From Rallus limicola (taxonomy: Eukaryota > Chordata > Aves > Gruiformes > Rallidae), in NCBI GenBank assembly GCA_022605955.1, contig JAKCOZ010000083.1, forward strand, positions 744,001 through 808,000: a DNA stretch of 64,000 nucleotides. Direction: 5' to 3'. The position numbers and the translations under genes were made by a program. Shown here in pieces: positions 47,125-59,378 of this stretch; position 1 is the stretch's first letter; each line of letters starts with the position of its first letter. The notes under the pieces are model-generated. The model saw only the letters and a list, made by a program, of their open reading frames with translations, searched no databases and was not told the origin of the DNA.

Positions 47125-49871
47125 GCTATGCCTTTCAGGCCTAGCTTCTTTACTTTGGGAGTTATTGCTGGACGTTTAGCATGTTTTGAACTGCAGTCTG
47201 CTAGGGTCGAGAAAAGCACCGTAGGAGGTTCCAGGCATGTTCCCTCTTTCCAGGCAAAGGAAAAGGCTGAGAGCCAAAGTGACAGGGTCTGCTCGTGTGT
47301 CCTGTTAGGAGGTTTCAGACAAGCTATGCCTTTCAGGCCTAGCTTCTTTACTTTGGGAGTTATTGCTGGACGTTTAGCATGTTTTGAACTGCAGTCTGCT
47401 AGGGCCGAGAAAAGCACCATAGGAGGTTCCAGGCATGTTCCCTCTTTCCAGGCAAAGGAAAAGGCTGAGAGCCAAAGTGACAGGGTCTGCTCGGGTGTCC
47501 TGATAGGAGGTTTCAGACAAGCTATGCCTTTCAGGCCTAGCTTCTTTACTTTGGGAGTTATTGCTGGACGTTTAGCATGTTTTGAACTGCAGTCTGCTAG
47601 GGCCGAGAAAAGCACCGTAGGAGGTTCCAGGCATGTTCCCTCTTTCCAGGCAAAGGAAAAGGCTGAGAGCCAAAGTGACAGGGTCTGCTCGTGTGTCCTG
47701 TTAGGAGGTTTCAGACAAGCTATGCCTTTCAGGCCTAGCTTCTATACTTTGGGAGTTATTGCTGGACGTTAAGCATGTTTTGAACTGCAGTCTGCTAGGG
47801 CCGAGAAAAGCACCGTAGGAGGTTCCAGGCATGTTCCCTCTTTCCAGGCAAAGGAAAAGGCTGAGAGCCAAAGTGACAGGGTCTGCTCGTGTGTCCTGTT
47901 AGGAGGTTTCAGACAAGCTATGCCTTTCAGGCCTAGCTTCTTTACTTTGGGAGTTATTGCTGGACGTTTAGCATGTTTTGAACTGCAGTCTGCTAGGGCC
48001 GAGAAAAGCACCGTAGGAGGTTCCAGGCATGTTCCCTCTTTCCAGGCAAAGGAAAAGGCTGAGAGCCAAAGTGACAGGGTCTGCTCGTGTGTCCTGTTAG
48101 GAGGTTTCAGACAAGCTAGGCCTTTCAGGCCTAGCTTCTTTACTTTGGGAGTTATTGCTGGACGTTTAGCATGTTTTGAACTGCAGTCTGCTAGGGCCGA
48201 GAAAAGCACCGTAGGAGGTTCCAGGCATGTTCCCTCTTTCCAGGCAAAGGAAAAGGCTGAGAGCCAAAGTGACAGGGTCTGCTCGTGTGTCCTGTTAGGA
48301 GGTTTCAGACAAGCTATGCCTTTCAGGCCTAGCTTCTTTACTTTGGGTGTTATTGCTGGACCTTTAGCATGTTTTGAACTGCAGTCTGCTAGGGCCGAGA
48401 AAAGCACCGTAGGAGGTTCCAGGCATGTTCCCTCTTTCCAGGCAAAGGAAAAGGCTGAGAGCCAAAGTGACAGGGGCTGCTCATGTGTCCTGTTAGGAGG
48501 TTTCAGACAAGCTATGCCTTTCAGGCCTAGCTTCTTTACTTTGGGAGTTATTGCTGGACGTTTAGCATGTTTTGAACTGCAGTCTGCTAGGGCCGAGAAA
48601 AGCACCGTAGGAGGTTCCAGGCATGTTCCCTCTTTCCAGGCAAAGGAAAAGGCTGAGAGCCAAAGTGACAGGGTCTGCTCGTGTGTCCTGTTAGGAGGTT
48701 TCAGACAAGCTATGCCTTTCAGGCCTAGCTTCTTTACTTTGGGAGTTATTGCTGGACGTTTAGCATGTTTTGAACTGCAGTCTGCTAGGGCCGAGAAAAG
48801 CACCGTAGGAGGTTCCAGGCATGTTCCCTCTTTCCAGGCAAAGGAAAAGGCTGAGAGCCAAAGTGACAGGGTCTGCTCGGGTGTCCTGATAGGAGGTTTC
48901 AGACAAGCTATGCCTTTCAGGCCTAGCTTCTTTACTTTGGGAGTTATTGCTGGACGTTTAGCATGTTTTGAACTGCAGTCTGCTAGGGCCGAGAAAAGCA
49001 CCGTAGGAGGTTCCAGGCATGTTCCCTCTTTCCAGGCAAAGGAAAAGGCTGAGAGCCAAAGTGACAGGGGCTGCTCATGTGTCCTGTTAGGAGGTTTCAG
49101 ACAAGCTATGCCTTTCAGGCCTAGCTTCTTTACTTTGGGAGTTATTGCTGGACGTTTAGCATGTTTTGAACTGCAGTCTGCTAGGGCCGAGAAAAGCACC
49201 GTAGGAGGTTCCAGGCATGTTCCCTCTTTCCAGGCAAAGGAAAAGGCTGAGAGCCAAAGTGACAGGGGCTGCTCGTGTGTCCTGTTAGGAGGTTTCAGAC
49301 AAGCTATGCCTTTCAGGCCTAGCTTCTTTACTTTGGGAGTTATTGCTGGACGTTTAGCATGTTTTGAACTGCAGTCTGCTAGGGCCGAGAAAAGCACCAT
49401 AGGAGGTTCCAGGCATGTTCCCTCTTTCCAGGCAAAGGAAAAGGCTGAGAGCCAAAGTGACAGGGTCTGCTCGGGTGTCCTGATAGGAGGTTTCAGACAA
49501 GCTATGCCTTTCAGGCCTAGCTTCTTTACTTTGGGAGTTATTGCTGGACGTTTAGCATGTTTTGAACTGCAGTCTGCTAGGGCCGAGAAAAGCACCGTAG
49601 GAGGTTCCAGGCATGTTCCCTCTTTCCAGGCAAAGGAAAAGGCTGAGAGCCAAAGTGACAGGGTCTGCTCGTGTGTCCTGTTAGGAGGTTTCAGACAAGG
49701 TATGCCTTTCAGGCCTAGCTTCTTTACTTTGGGAGTTATTGCTGGACATTTAGCATGTTTTGAACTGCAGTCTGCTAGGGCCGAGAAAAGCACCGTAGGA
49801 GGTTCCAGGCATGTTCCCTCTTTCCAGGCAAAGGAAAAGGCTGAGAGCCAAAGTGACAGGGTCTGCTCGTG

Positions 49872-49942
49872 TGTCCTGTTAGGAGGTTTCAGACAAGCTA
49901 TGCCTTTCAGGCCTAGCTTGTCTGAAACCTCCTAACAGGACA
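49872..49942. repeat. Hairpin insertion 23 (class B)
   Basis: Perfect arms. Spacing from hairpin 22 is 3214 bp, one less than 198n+47, matching the base deletion at 47119. Confidence 0.93.
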
Positions 49943-50314
49943 AGCTATGCCTTTCATGCCTAGCTTCTTTACTTTGGGAGTTATTGCTGGACGTTTAGCA
50001 TGTTTTGAACTGCAGTCTGCTAGGGCCGAGAAAAGCACCGTAGGAGGTTCCAGGCATGTTCCCTCTTTCCAGGCAAAGGAAAAGGCTGAGAGCCAAAGTG
50101 ACAGGGTCTGCTCGTGTGTCCTGTTAGGAGGTTTCAGACAAGCTATGCCTTTCAGGCCTAGCTTCTTTACTTTGGGAGTTATTGCTGGACGTTTAGCATG
50201 TTTTGAACTGCAGTCTGCTAGGGCCGAGAAAAGCACCGTAGGAGGTTCCAGGCATGTTCCCTCTTTCCAGGCAAAGGAAAAGGCTGAGAGCCAAAGTGAC
50301 AGGGTCTGCTCGTG

Positions 50315-50385
50315 TGTCCTGTTAGGAGGTTTCAGACAAGCTATGCCTTTCAGGCCTAGCTTGTCTGAAACCTCCTAACAGGACA
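50315..50385. repeat. Hairpin insertion 24 (class B)
   Basis: Perfect arms, 443 bp after hairpin 23. Confidence 0.93.
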
Positions 50386-50757
50386 AGCTATGCCTTTCAT
50401 GCCTAGCTTCTTTACTTTGGGAGTTATTGCTGGACGTTTAGCATGTTTTGAACTGCAGTCTGCTAGGGCCGAGAAAAGCACCGTAGGAGGTTCCAGGCAT
50501 GTTCCCTCTTTCCAGGCAAAGGAAAAGGCTGAGAGCCAAAGTGACAGGGTCTGCTCGTGTGTCCTGTTAGGAGGTTTCAGACAAGCTATGCCTTTCAGGC
50601 CTAGCTTCTTTACTTTGGGAGTTATTGCTGGACGTTTAGCATGTTTTGAACTGCAGTCTGCTAGGGCCGAGAAAAGCACCGTAGGAGGTTCCAGGCATGT
50701 TCCCTCTTTCCAGGCAAAGGAAAAGGCTGAGAGCCAAAGTGACAGGGTCTGCTCGTG

Positions 50758-50828
50758 TGTCCTGTTAGGAGGTTTCAGACAAGCTATGCCTTTCAGGCCT
50801 AGCTTGTCTGAAACCTCCTAACAGGACA
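50758..50828. repeat. Hairpin insertion 25 (class B)
   Basis: Perfect arms; partner of hairpin 20 at an offset of 7164 bp. It opens copy 2 of that repeat. Confidence 0.93.
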
Positions 50829-53180
50829 AGCTATGCCTTTCATGCCTAGCTTCTTTACTTTGGGAGTTATTGCTGGACGTTTAGCATGTTTTGAACTGCA
50901 ATCTGCTAGGGCCGAGAAAAGCACCGTAGGAGGTTCCAGGCATGTTCCCTCTTTCCAGGCAAAGGAAAAGGCTGAGAGCCAAAGTGACAGGGGCTGCTCG
51001 TGTGTCCTGTTAGGAGGTTTCAGACAAGCTATGCCTTTCAGGCCTAGCTTCTTTACTTTGGGAGTTATTGCTGGACGTTTAGCATGTTTTGAACTGCAGT
51101 CTGCTAGGGCCAAGAAAAGCACCGTAGGAGGTTCCAGGCATATTCCCTCTTTCCAGGCAAAGGAAAAGGCTGAGAGCCAAAGTGACAGGGGCTGCTCATG
51201 TGTCCTGTTAGGAGGTTTCAGACAAGCTATGCCTTTCAGGCCTAGCTTCTTTACTTTGGGAGTTATTGCTGGACGTTTAGCATGTTTTGAACTGCAGTCT
51301 GCTAGGGCCGAGAAAAGCACCGTAGGAGGTTCCAGGCATGTTCCCTCTTTCCAGGCAAAGGAAAAGGCTGAGAGCCAAAGTGACAGGGGCTGCTCGTGTG
51401 TCCTGTTAGGAGGTTTCAGACAAGCTATGCCTTTCAGGCCTAGCTTCTTTACTTTGGAAGTTATTGCTGGACGTTTAGCATGTTTTGAACTGCAGTCTGC
51501 TAGGGCCGAGAAAAGCACCGTAGGAGGTTCCAGGCATGTTCCCTCTTTCCAGGCAAAGGAAAAGGCTGAGAGCCAAAGTGACAGGGTCTGCTCGGGTGTC
51601 CTTTTAGGAGGTTTCAGACAAGCTTTGCCTTTCAGGCCTAGCTTCTTTACTTTGGGAGTTATTGCTGGACGTTTAGCATGTTTTGAGCTGCAGTCTGCTA
51701 GGGCCGAGAAAAGCACCGTAGGAGGTTCCAGGCATGTTCCCTCTTTCCAAGCAAAGGAAAAAGCTGAGAGCCAAAGTGAAAGGGTTTGCTCGTGTGTCCT
51801 GTTAGGAGGTTTCAGACAAGCTATGCCTTTCAGGCCTAGCATCTTTACTTTGGGAGTTATTGCTGGACGTTTAGCATGTTTTGAATTGCAGTCTGCTAGG
51901 GCCGAGAAAAGCACCGTAGGAGGTTCCAGGCATGTTCCCTCTTTCCAGGCAAAGGAAAAGGCTGAGAGCCAAAGTGACAGGGTCTGCTCGTGTGTCCTGT
52001 TAGGAGGTTTCAGACAAGCTATGCCTTTCAGGCCTAGCTTCTTTACTTTGGGAGTTATTGCTGGACGTTTAGCATGTTTTGAACTGCAGTCTGCTAGGGC
52101 CGATAAAAGCACCGTAGGAGGTTCCAGGCATCTTCCCTCTTTCCAGGCAAAGGAAAAGGCTGAGAGCCAAAGTGACAGGGGCTGCTCATGTGTCCTGTTA
52201 GGAGGTTTCAGACAAGCTATGCCTTTCAGGCCTAGCTTCTTTACTTTGGGAGTTATTGCTGGACGTTTAGCATGTTTTGAACTGCAGTCTGCTAGGGTCG
52301 ACAAAAGCACCGTAGGAGGTTCCAGGCATGTTCCCTCTTTCCAGGCAAAGGAAAAGGCTGAGAGCCAAAGTGACAGGGTCTGCTTGTGTGTCCTGTTAGG
52401 AGGTTTCAGACAAGCTATGCCTTTCAGGCCTAGCTTCTTTACTTTGGGAGTTATTGCTGGACGTTTAGCATGTTTTGAACTGCAGTCTGCTAGGGCCGAG
52501 AAAAGCACCGTAGGAGGTTCCAGGCATGTTCCCTCTTTCCAGGCAAAGGAAAAGGCTGAGAGCCAAAGTGACAGGGTCTGCTCGGGTGTCCTGATAGGAG
52601 GTTTCAGACAAGCTATGCCTTTCAGGCCTAGCTTCTTTACTTTGGGAGTTATTGCTGGACGTTTAGCATGTTTTGAACTGCAGTCTGCTAGGGCCGAGAA
52701 AAGCACCGTAGGAGGTTCCAGGCATGTTCCCTCTTTCCAGGCACAGGAAAAGGCTGAGAGCCAAAGTGACAGGGTCTGCTCGTGTGTCCTGTTAGGAGGT
52801 TTCAGACAAGCTATGCCTTTCAGGCCTAGCTTCTATACTTTGGGAGTTATTGCTGGACGTTAAGCATGTTTTGAACTGCAGTCTGCTAGGGCCGAGAAAA
52901 GCACCGTAGGAGGTTCCAGGCATGTTCCCTCTTTCCAGGCACAGGAAAAGGCTGAGAGCCAAAGTGACAGGGTCTGCTCGTGTGTCCTGTTAGGAGGTTT
53001 CAGACAAGCTATGCCTTTCAGGCCTAGCTTCTTTACTTTGGGAGTTATTGCTGGACGTTTAGCATGTTTTGAACTGCAGTCTGCTAGGGCCGAGAAAAGC
53101 ACCGTAGGAGGTTCCAGGCATGTTCCCTCTTTCCAGGCAAAGGAAAAGGCTGAGAGCCAAAGTGACAGGGTCTGCTCGTG

Positions 53181-53251
53181 TGTCCTGTTAGGAGGTTTCA
53201 GACAAGCTATGCCTTTCAGGCCTAGGTTGTCTGAAACCTCCTAACAGGACA
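53181..53251. repeat. Hairpin insertion 26 (class B, CCTAGG variant)
   Basis: Same right-arm C-to-G change as hairpin 21, here at 53226, offset 7164 bp. Confidence 0.93.
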
Positions 53252-54019
53252 AGCTATGCCTTTCATGCCTAGCTTCTTTACTTTGGGAGTTATTGCTGGA
53301 CGTTTAGCATGTTTTGAACTGCAGTCTGCTAGGGCCGAGAAAAGCACCGTAGGAGGTTCCAGGCATGTTCCCTCTTTCCAGGCAAAGGAAAAGGCTGAGA
53401 GCCAAAGTGACAGGGTCTGCTCGTGTGTCCTGTTAGGAGGTTTCAGACAAGCTATGCCTTTCAGGCCTAGCTTCTTTACTTTGGGAGTTATTGCTGGACG
53501 TTTAGCATGTTTTGAACTGCAGTCTGCTAGGGCCGAGAAAAGCACCGTAGGAGGTTCCAGGCATGTTCCCTCTTTCCAGGCAAAGGAAAAGGCTGAGAGC
53601 CAAAGTGACAGGGGCTGCTCATGTGTCCTGTTAGGAGGTTTCAGACAAGCTATGCCTTTCAGGCCTAGCTTCTTTACTTTGGGAGTTATTGCTGGACGTT
53701 TAGCATGTTTTGAACTGCAGTCTGCTAGGGCCTAGAAAAGCACCGTAGGAGGTTCCAGGCATGTTCCCTCTTTCCAGGCAAAGGAAAAGGCTGAGAGCCA
53801 AAGTGACAGGGTCTGCTCGTGTGTCCTGTTAGGAGGTTTCAGACAAGCTATGCCTTTCAGGCCTAGCTTCTTTACTTTGGGAGTTATTGCTGGACGTTTA
53901 GCATGTTTTGAACTGCAGTCTGCTAGGGCCGAGAAAAGCACCGTAGGAGGTTCCAGGCATGTTCCCTCTTTCCAGGCAAAGGAAAAGGCTGAGAGCCAAA
54001 GTGACAGGGTCTGCTCGTG

Positions 54020-54090
54020 TGTCCTGTTAGGAGGTTTCAGAGAAGCTATGCCTTTCAGGCCTAGCTTGTCTGAAACCTCCTAACAGGACA
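54020..54090. repeat. Hairpin insertion 27 (class B, left-arm variant)
   Basis: Same left-arm change as hairpin 22, here G at 54042, offset 7362 bp. Confidence 0.93.
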
Positions 54091-54473
54091 AGCTATGCCT
54101 TTCATGCCTAGCTTCTTTACTTTGGGAGTTATTGCTGGACGTTTAGCATGTTTTGAACTGCAGTCTGCTAGGGCCGAGAAAAGCACCGTAGGAGGTTCCA
54201 GGCATGTTCCCTCTTTCCAGGCAAAGGAAAAGGCTGAGAGCCAAAGTGACAGGGTCTGCTCGGGTGTCCTTTTAGGAGGTTTCAGACAAGCTATGCCTTT
54301 CAGGCCTAGCTTCTTTACTTTGGGAGTTATTGCTGGACGTTTAGCATGTTTTGAACTGCAGTCTGCTAGGGCCGAGAAAAGCACCGTAGGAGGTTCCAGG
54401 CATGTTCCCTCTTTCCAGGCAAAGGAAAAGGCTGAGAGCCAAAGTGACAGGGGCTGCTCATGTGTCCTGTTAG

Positions 54474-54486
54474 GAGGTTTAGACAA
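54474..54486. other. One-base deletion shared by two repeat copies (second)
   Basis: Partner of the deletion near 47119, in the second copy of the large repeat. Confidence 0.88.
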
Positions 54487-56639
54487 GCTATGCCTTTCAG
54501 GCCTAGCTTCTTTACTTTGGGAGTTATTGCTGGACGTTTAGCATGTTTTGAACTGCAGTCTGCTAGGGTCGAGAAAAGCACCGTAGGAGGTTCCAGGCAT
54601 GTTCCCTCTTTCCAGGCAAAGGAAAAGGCTGAGAGCCAAAGTGACAGGGTCTGCTCGTGTGTCCTGTTAGGAGGTTTCAGACAAGCTATGCCTTTCAGGC
54701 CTAGCTTCTTTACTTTGGGAGTTATTGCTGGACGTTTAGCATGTTTTGAACTGCAGTCTGCTAGGGCCGAGAAAAGCACCATAGGAGGTTCCAGGCATGT
54801 TCCCTCTTTCCAGGCAAAGGAAAAGGCTGAGAGCCAAAGTGACAGGGTCTGCTCGGGTGTCCTGATAGGAGGTTTCAGACAAGCTATGCCTTTCAGGCCT
54901 AGCTTCTTTACTTTGGGAGTTATTGCTGGACGTTTAGCATGTTTTGAACTGCAGTCTGCTAGGGCCGAGAAAAGCACCGTAGGAGGTTCCAGGCATGTTC
55001 CCTCTTTCCAGGCACAGGAAAAGGCTGAGAGCCAAAGTGACAGGGTCTGCTCGTGTGTCCTGTTAGGAGGTTTCAGACAAGCTATGCCTTTCAGGCCTAG
55101 CTTCTATACTTTGGGAGTTATTGCTGGACGTTAAGCATGTTTTGAACTGCAGTCTGCTAGGGCCGAGAAAAGCACCGTAGGAGGTTCCAGGCATGTTCCC
55201 TCTTTCCAGGCAAAGGAAAAGGCTGAGAGCCAAAGTGACAGGGTCTGCTCGTGTGTCCTGTTAGGAGGTTTCAGACAAGCTATGCCTTTCAGGCCTAGCT
55301 TCTTTACTTTGGGAGTTATTGCTGGACGTTTAGCATGTTTTGAACTGCAGTCTGCTAGGGCCGAGAAAAGCACCGTAGGAGGTTCCAGGCATGTTCCCTC
55401 TTTCCAGGCAAAGGAAAAGGCTGAGAGCCAAAGTGACAGGGTCTGCTCGTGTGTCCTGTTAGGAGGTTTCAGACAAGCTAGGCCTTTCAGGCCTAGCTTC
55501 TTTACTTTGGGAGTTATTGCTGGACGTTTAGCATGTTTTGAACTGCAGTCTGCTAGGGCCGAGAAAAGCACCGTAGGAGGTTCCAGGCATGTTCCCTCTT
55601 TCCAGGCAAAGGAAAAGGCTGAGAGCCAAAGTGACAGGGTCTGCTCGTGTGTCCTGTTAGGAGGTTTCAGACAAGCTATGCCTTTCAGGCCTAGCTTCTT
55701 TACTTTGGGTGTTATTGCTGGACCTTTAGCATGTTTTGAACTGCAGTCTGCTAGGGCCGAGAAAAGCACCGTAGGAGGTTCCAGGCATGTTCCCTCTTTC
55801 CAGGCAAAGGAAAAGGCTGAGAGCCAAAGTGACAGGGGCTGCTCATGTGTCCTGTTAGGAGGTTTCAGACAAGCTATGCCTTTCAGGCCTAGCTTCTTTA
55901 CTTTGGGAGTTATTGCTGGACGTTTAGCATGTTTTGAACTGCAGTCTGCTAGGGCCGAGAAAAGCACCGTAGGAGGTTCCAGGCATGTTCCCTCTTTCCA
56001 GGCAAAGGAAAAGGCTGAGAGCCAAAGTGACAGGGTCTGCTCGTGTGTCCTGTTAGGAGGTTTCAGACAAGCTATGCCTTTCAGGCCTAGCTTCTTTACT
56101 TTGGGAGTTATTGCTGGACGTTTAGCATGTTTTGAACTGCAGTCTGCTAGGGCCGAGAAAAGCACCATAGGAGGTTCCAGGCATGTTCCCTCTTTCCAGG
56201 CAAAGGAAAAGGCTGAGAGCCAAAGTGACAGGGTCTGCTCGGGTGTCCTGATAGGAGGTTTCAGACAAGCTATGCCTTTCAGGCCTAGCTTCTTTACTTT
56301 GGGAGTTATTGCTGGACGTTTAGCATGTTTTGAACTGCAGTCTGCTAGGGCCGAGAAAAGCACCGTAGGAGGTTCCAGGCATGTTCCCTCTTTCCAGGCA
56401 AAGGAAAAGGCTGAGAGCCAAAGTGACAGGGTCTGCTCGTGTGTCCTGTTAGGAGGTTTCAGACAAGCTATGCCTTTCAGGCCTAGCTTCTTTACTTTGG
56501 GAGTTATTGCTGGACGTTTAGCATGTTTTGAACTGCAGTCTGCTAGGGCCGAGAAAAGCACCGTAGGAGGTTCCAGGCATGTTCCCTCTTTCCAGGCAAA
56601 GGAAAAGGCTGAGAGCCAAAGTGACAGGGTCTGCTCGTG

Positions 56640-56710
56640 TGTCCTGTTAGGAGGTTTCAGACAAGCTATGCCTTTCAGGCCTAGCTTGTCTGAAACCTCC
56701 TAACAGGACA
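56640..56710. repeat. Hairpin insertion 28 (class B)
   Basis: Perfect arms. Directly after it the sequence reads AATCTATG instead of AAGCTATG, a variant shared only with hairpin 30. Confidence 0.93.
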
Positions 56711-57478
56711 ATCTATGCCTTTCATGCCTAGCTTCTTTACTTTGGGAGTTATTGCTGGACGTTTAGCATGTTTTGAACTGCAGTCTGCTAGGGCCGAGAA
56801 AAGCACCGTAGGAGGTTCCAGGCATGTTCCCTCTTTCCAGGCAAAGGAAAAGGCTGAGAGCCAAAGTGACAGGGTCTGCTCGTGTGTCCTGTTAGGAGGT
56901 TTCAGACAAGCTACGCCTTTCAGGCCTAGCTTCTTTACTTTGGTAGTTATTGCTGGACGTTTAGCATGTTTTGAACTGCAGTCTGCTAGGGCCGAGAAAA
57001 GCACCATAGGAGGTTCCAGGCATGTTCCCTCTTTCCAGGCAAAGGAAAAGGCTGAGAGCCAAAGTGACAGGGTCTGCTCGGGTGTCCTGATAGGAGGTTT
57101 CAGACAAGCTATGCCTTTCAGGCCTAGCTTCTTTACTTTGGGAGTTATTGCTGGACGTTTAGCATGTTTTGAACTGCAGTCTGCTAGGGCCGAGAAAAGC
57201 ACCGTAGGAGGTTCCAGGCATGTTCCCTCTTTCCAGGCAAAGGAAAAGGCTGAGAGCCAAAGTGACAGGGTCTGCTCGTGTGTCCTGTTAGGAGGTTTCA
57301 GACAAGCTATGCCTTTCAGGCCTAGCTTCTATACTTTGGGAGTTATTGCTGGACGTTTAGCATGTTTTGAACTGCAGTCTGCTAGGGCCGAGAAAAGCAC
57401 CGTAGGATGTTCCAGGCATGTTCCCTCTTTCCAGGCAAAGGAAAAGGCTGAGAGCCAAAGTGACAGGGTCTGCTCGTG

Positions 57479-57549
57479 TGTCCTGTAAGGAGGTTTCAGA
57501 CAAGCTACGCCTTTCAGGCCTAGCTTGTCTGAAACCTCCTAACAGGACA
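57479..57549. repeat. Hairpin insertion 29 (class B, two variants)
   Basis: The left arm has CTGTAAGG instead of CTGTTAGG (mismatch at 57487), and the loop begins CGCC instead of TGCC. Confidence 0.93.
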
Positions 57550-59307
57550 AGCTATGCCTTTCATGCCTAGCTTCTTTATTTTGGGAGTTATTGCTGGACG
57601 TTTAGCATGTTTTGAACTGCAGTCTGCTAGGGCCGAGAAAAGCACCGTAGGATGTTCCAGGCATGTTCCCTCTTTCCAGGCAAAGGAAAAGGCTGAGAGC
57701 CAAAGTGACAGGGTCTGCTCGTGTGTCCTGTTAGGAGGTTTCAGACAAGCTATGCCTTTCAGGCCTAGCTTCTTTACTTTGGGAGTTATTGCTGGACGTT
57801 TAGCATGTTTTGAACTGCAGTCTGCTAGGGCCGAGAAAAGCACCGTAGGAGGTTCCAGGCATATTCCCTCTTTCCAGGCAAAGGAAAAGGCTGAGAGCCA
57901 AAGTGACAGGTGCTGCTCATGTGTCCTGTTAGGAGGTTTCAGACAAGCTATGCCTTTCAGGCCTAGCTTCTTTACTTTGGGAGTTATTGCTGGACGTTTA
58001 GCATGTTTTGAACTGCAGTCTGCTAGGGCCGAGAAAAGCACCGTAGGAGGTTCCAGGCATGTTCCCTCTTTCCAGGCAAAGGAAAAGGCTGAGAGCCAAA
58101 GTGACAGGGTCTGCTCGGGTGTCCTGTTAGGAGGTTTCAGACAAGCTATGCCTTTCAGGCCTAGCTTCTTTACTTTGGGAGTTATTGCTGGACGTTTAGC
58201 ATGTTTTGAACTGCAGTCTGCTAGGGCCGAGAAAAGCACCGTAGGAGGTTCCAGGCATGTTCCCTCTTTCCAGGCAAAGGAAAAGGCTGAGAGCCAAAGT
58301 GACATGGTCTGCTCGGGTGTCCTTTTAGGAGGTTTCAGACAAGCTATGCCTTTCAGGCCTAGCTTCTTTACTTTGGGAGTTATTGCTGGACGTTTAGCAT
58401 GTTTTGAGCTGCAGTCTGCTAGGGCCGAGAAAAGCACCGTAGGAGGTTCCAGGCATGTTCCCTCTTTCCAGGCAAAGGAAAAGGCTGAGAGCCAAAGTGA
58501 CAGGGTCTGCTCGTGTGTCCTGTTAGGAGGTTTCAGACAAGCTATGCCTTTCAGGCCTAGCTTCTTTACTTTGGGAGTTATTGCTGGACGTTTAGCATGT
58601 TTTGAACTGCAGTCTGCTAGGGCCGAGAAAAGCACCGTAGGAGGTTCCAGGCATGTTCCCTCTTTCCAGGCAAAGGAAAAGGCTGAGAGCCAAAGTGACA
58701 GGGTCTGCTCGTGTGTCCTGTTAGGAGGTTTCAGACAAGCTATGCCTTTCAGGCCTAGCTTCTTTACTTTGGAAGTTATTGCTGGACGTTTAGCATGTTT
58801 TGAACTGCAGTCTGCTAGGGCCGAGAAAAGCACCGTAGGAGGTTCCAGGCATGTTCCCTCTTTCCAGGCAAAGGAAAAGGCTGAGAGCCAAAGTGACAGG
58901 GTCTGCTCGTGTGTCCTGTTAGGAGGTTTCTGACAAGATATGCCTTTCAGGCCTAGCTTCTATACTTTGGGAGTTATTGCTGGACGTTTAGCATGTTTTG
59001 AACTGCAGTCTGCTAGGGCCAAGAAAAGCACCGTAGGAGGTTCCAGGCATGTTCCCTCTTTCCAGGCAAAGGAAAAGGCTGAGAGCCAAAGTGACAGGGT
59101 CTGCTCGTGTGTCCTGTTAGGAGGTTTCAGACAAGCTATGCCTTTCAGGCCTAGCTTCTTTACTTTGGGAGTTATTGCTGGACGTTTAGCATGTTTTGAA
59201 CTGCAGTCTGCTAGGGCCGAGAAAAGCACCGTAGGAGGTTCCAGGCATGTTCCCTCTTTCCAGGCAAAGGAAAAGGCTGAGAGCCAAAGTGACAGGGTCT
59301 GCTCGTG

Positions 59308-59378
59308 TGTCCTGTTAGGAGGTTTCAGACAAGCTATGCCTTTCAGGCCTAGCTTGTCTGAAACCTCCTAACAGGACA
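59308..59378. repeat. Hairpin insertion 30 (class B)
   Basis: Perfect arms, followed by the same AATCTATG variant as hairpin 28. Confidence 0.93.

Larger units (their letters stand above)
43669..50832. repeat. 7164-bp higher-order repeat, copy 1
   Basis: Hairpins ending before 42783, 43226, 43669 and 46092 have partners before 49947, 50390, 50833 and 53256, all 7164 bp apart. Marker order matches: GGCATATTCCC unit, TTTGGAAG unit, CTTTTAGG with AAGCTTTGCC, GCATCTTTAC unit, GCCGATAAAAG unit, GTCGAC unit, CTGATAGG unit, GCACAGG unit, and TTCTATAC with GACGTTAAGC (TAA at 45697). Further on the offset becomes 7362, and the unit at 47920-49900 holds three more monomers than its partner. Confidence 0.85.
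50833..56714. repeat. 7164-bp higher-order repeat, copy 2 (shortened)
   Basis: It repeats the marker order of the preceding copy, with few differences by eye. Examples are GGGGCTGCTCATG at 51190 where copy 1 has GGTGCTGCTCATG, and GCACAGG in one extra monomer (52939). One additional monomer, with CCTAGAAAAG at 53731, shifts the offset to 7362 bp. The one-base deletion in GGAGGTTTAGAC is shared (47119 and 54481). Three monomers present in copy 1 are missing before the hairpin at 56640. Confidence 0.8.
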
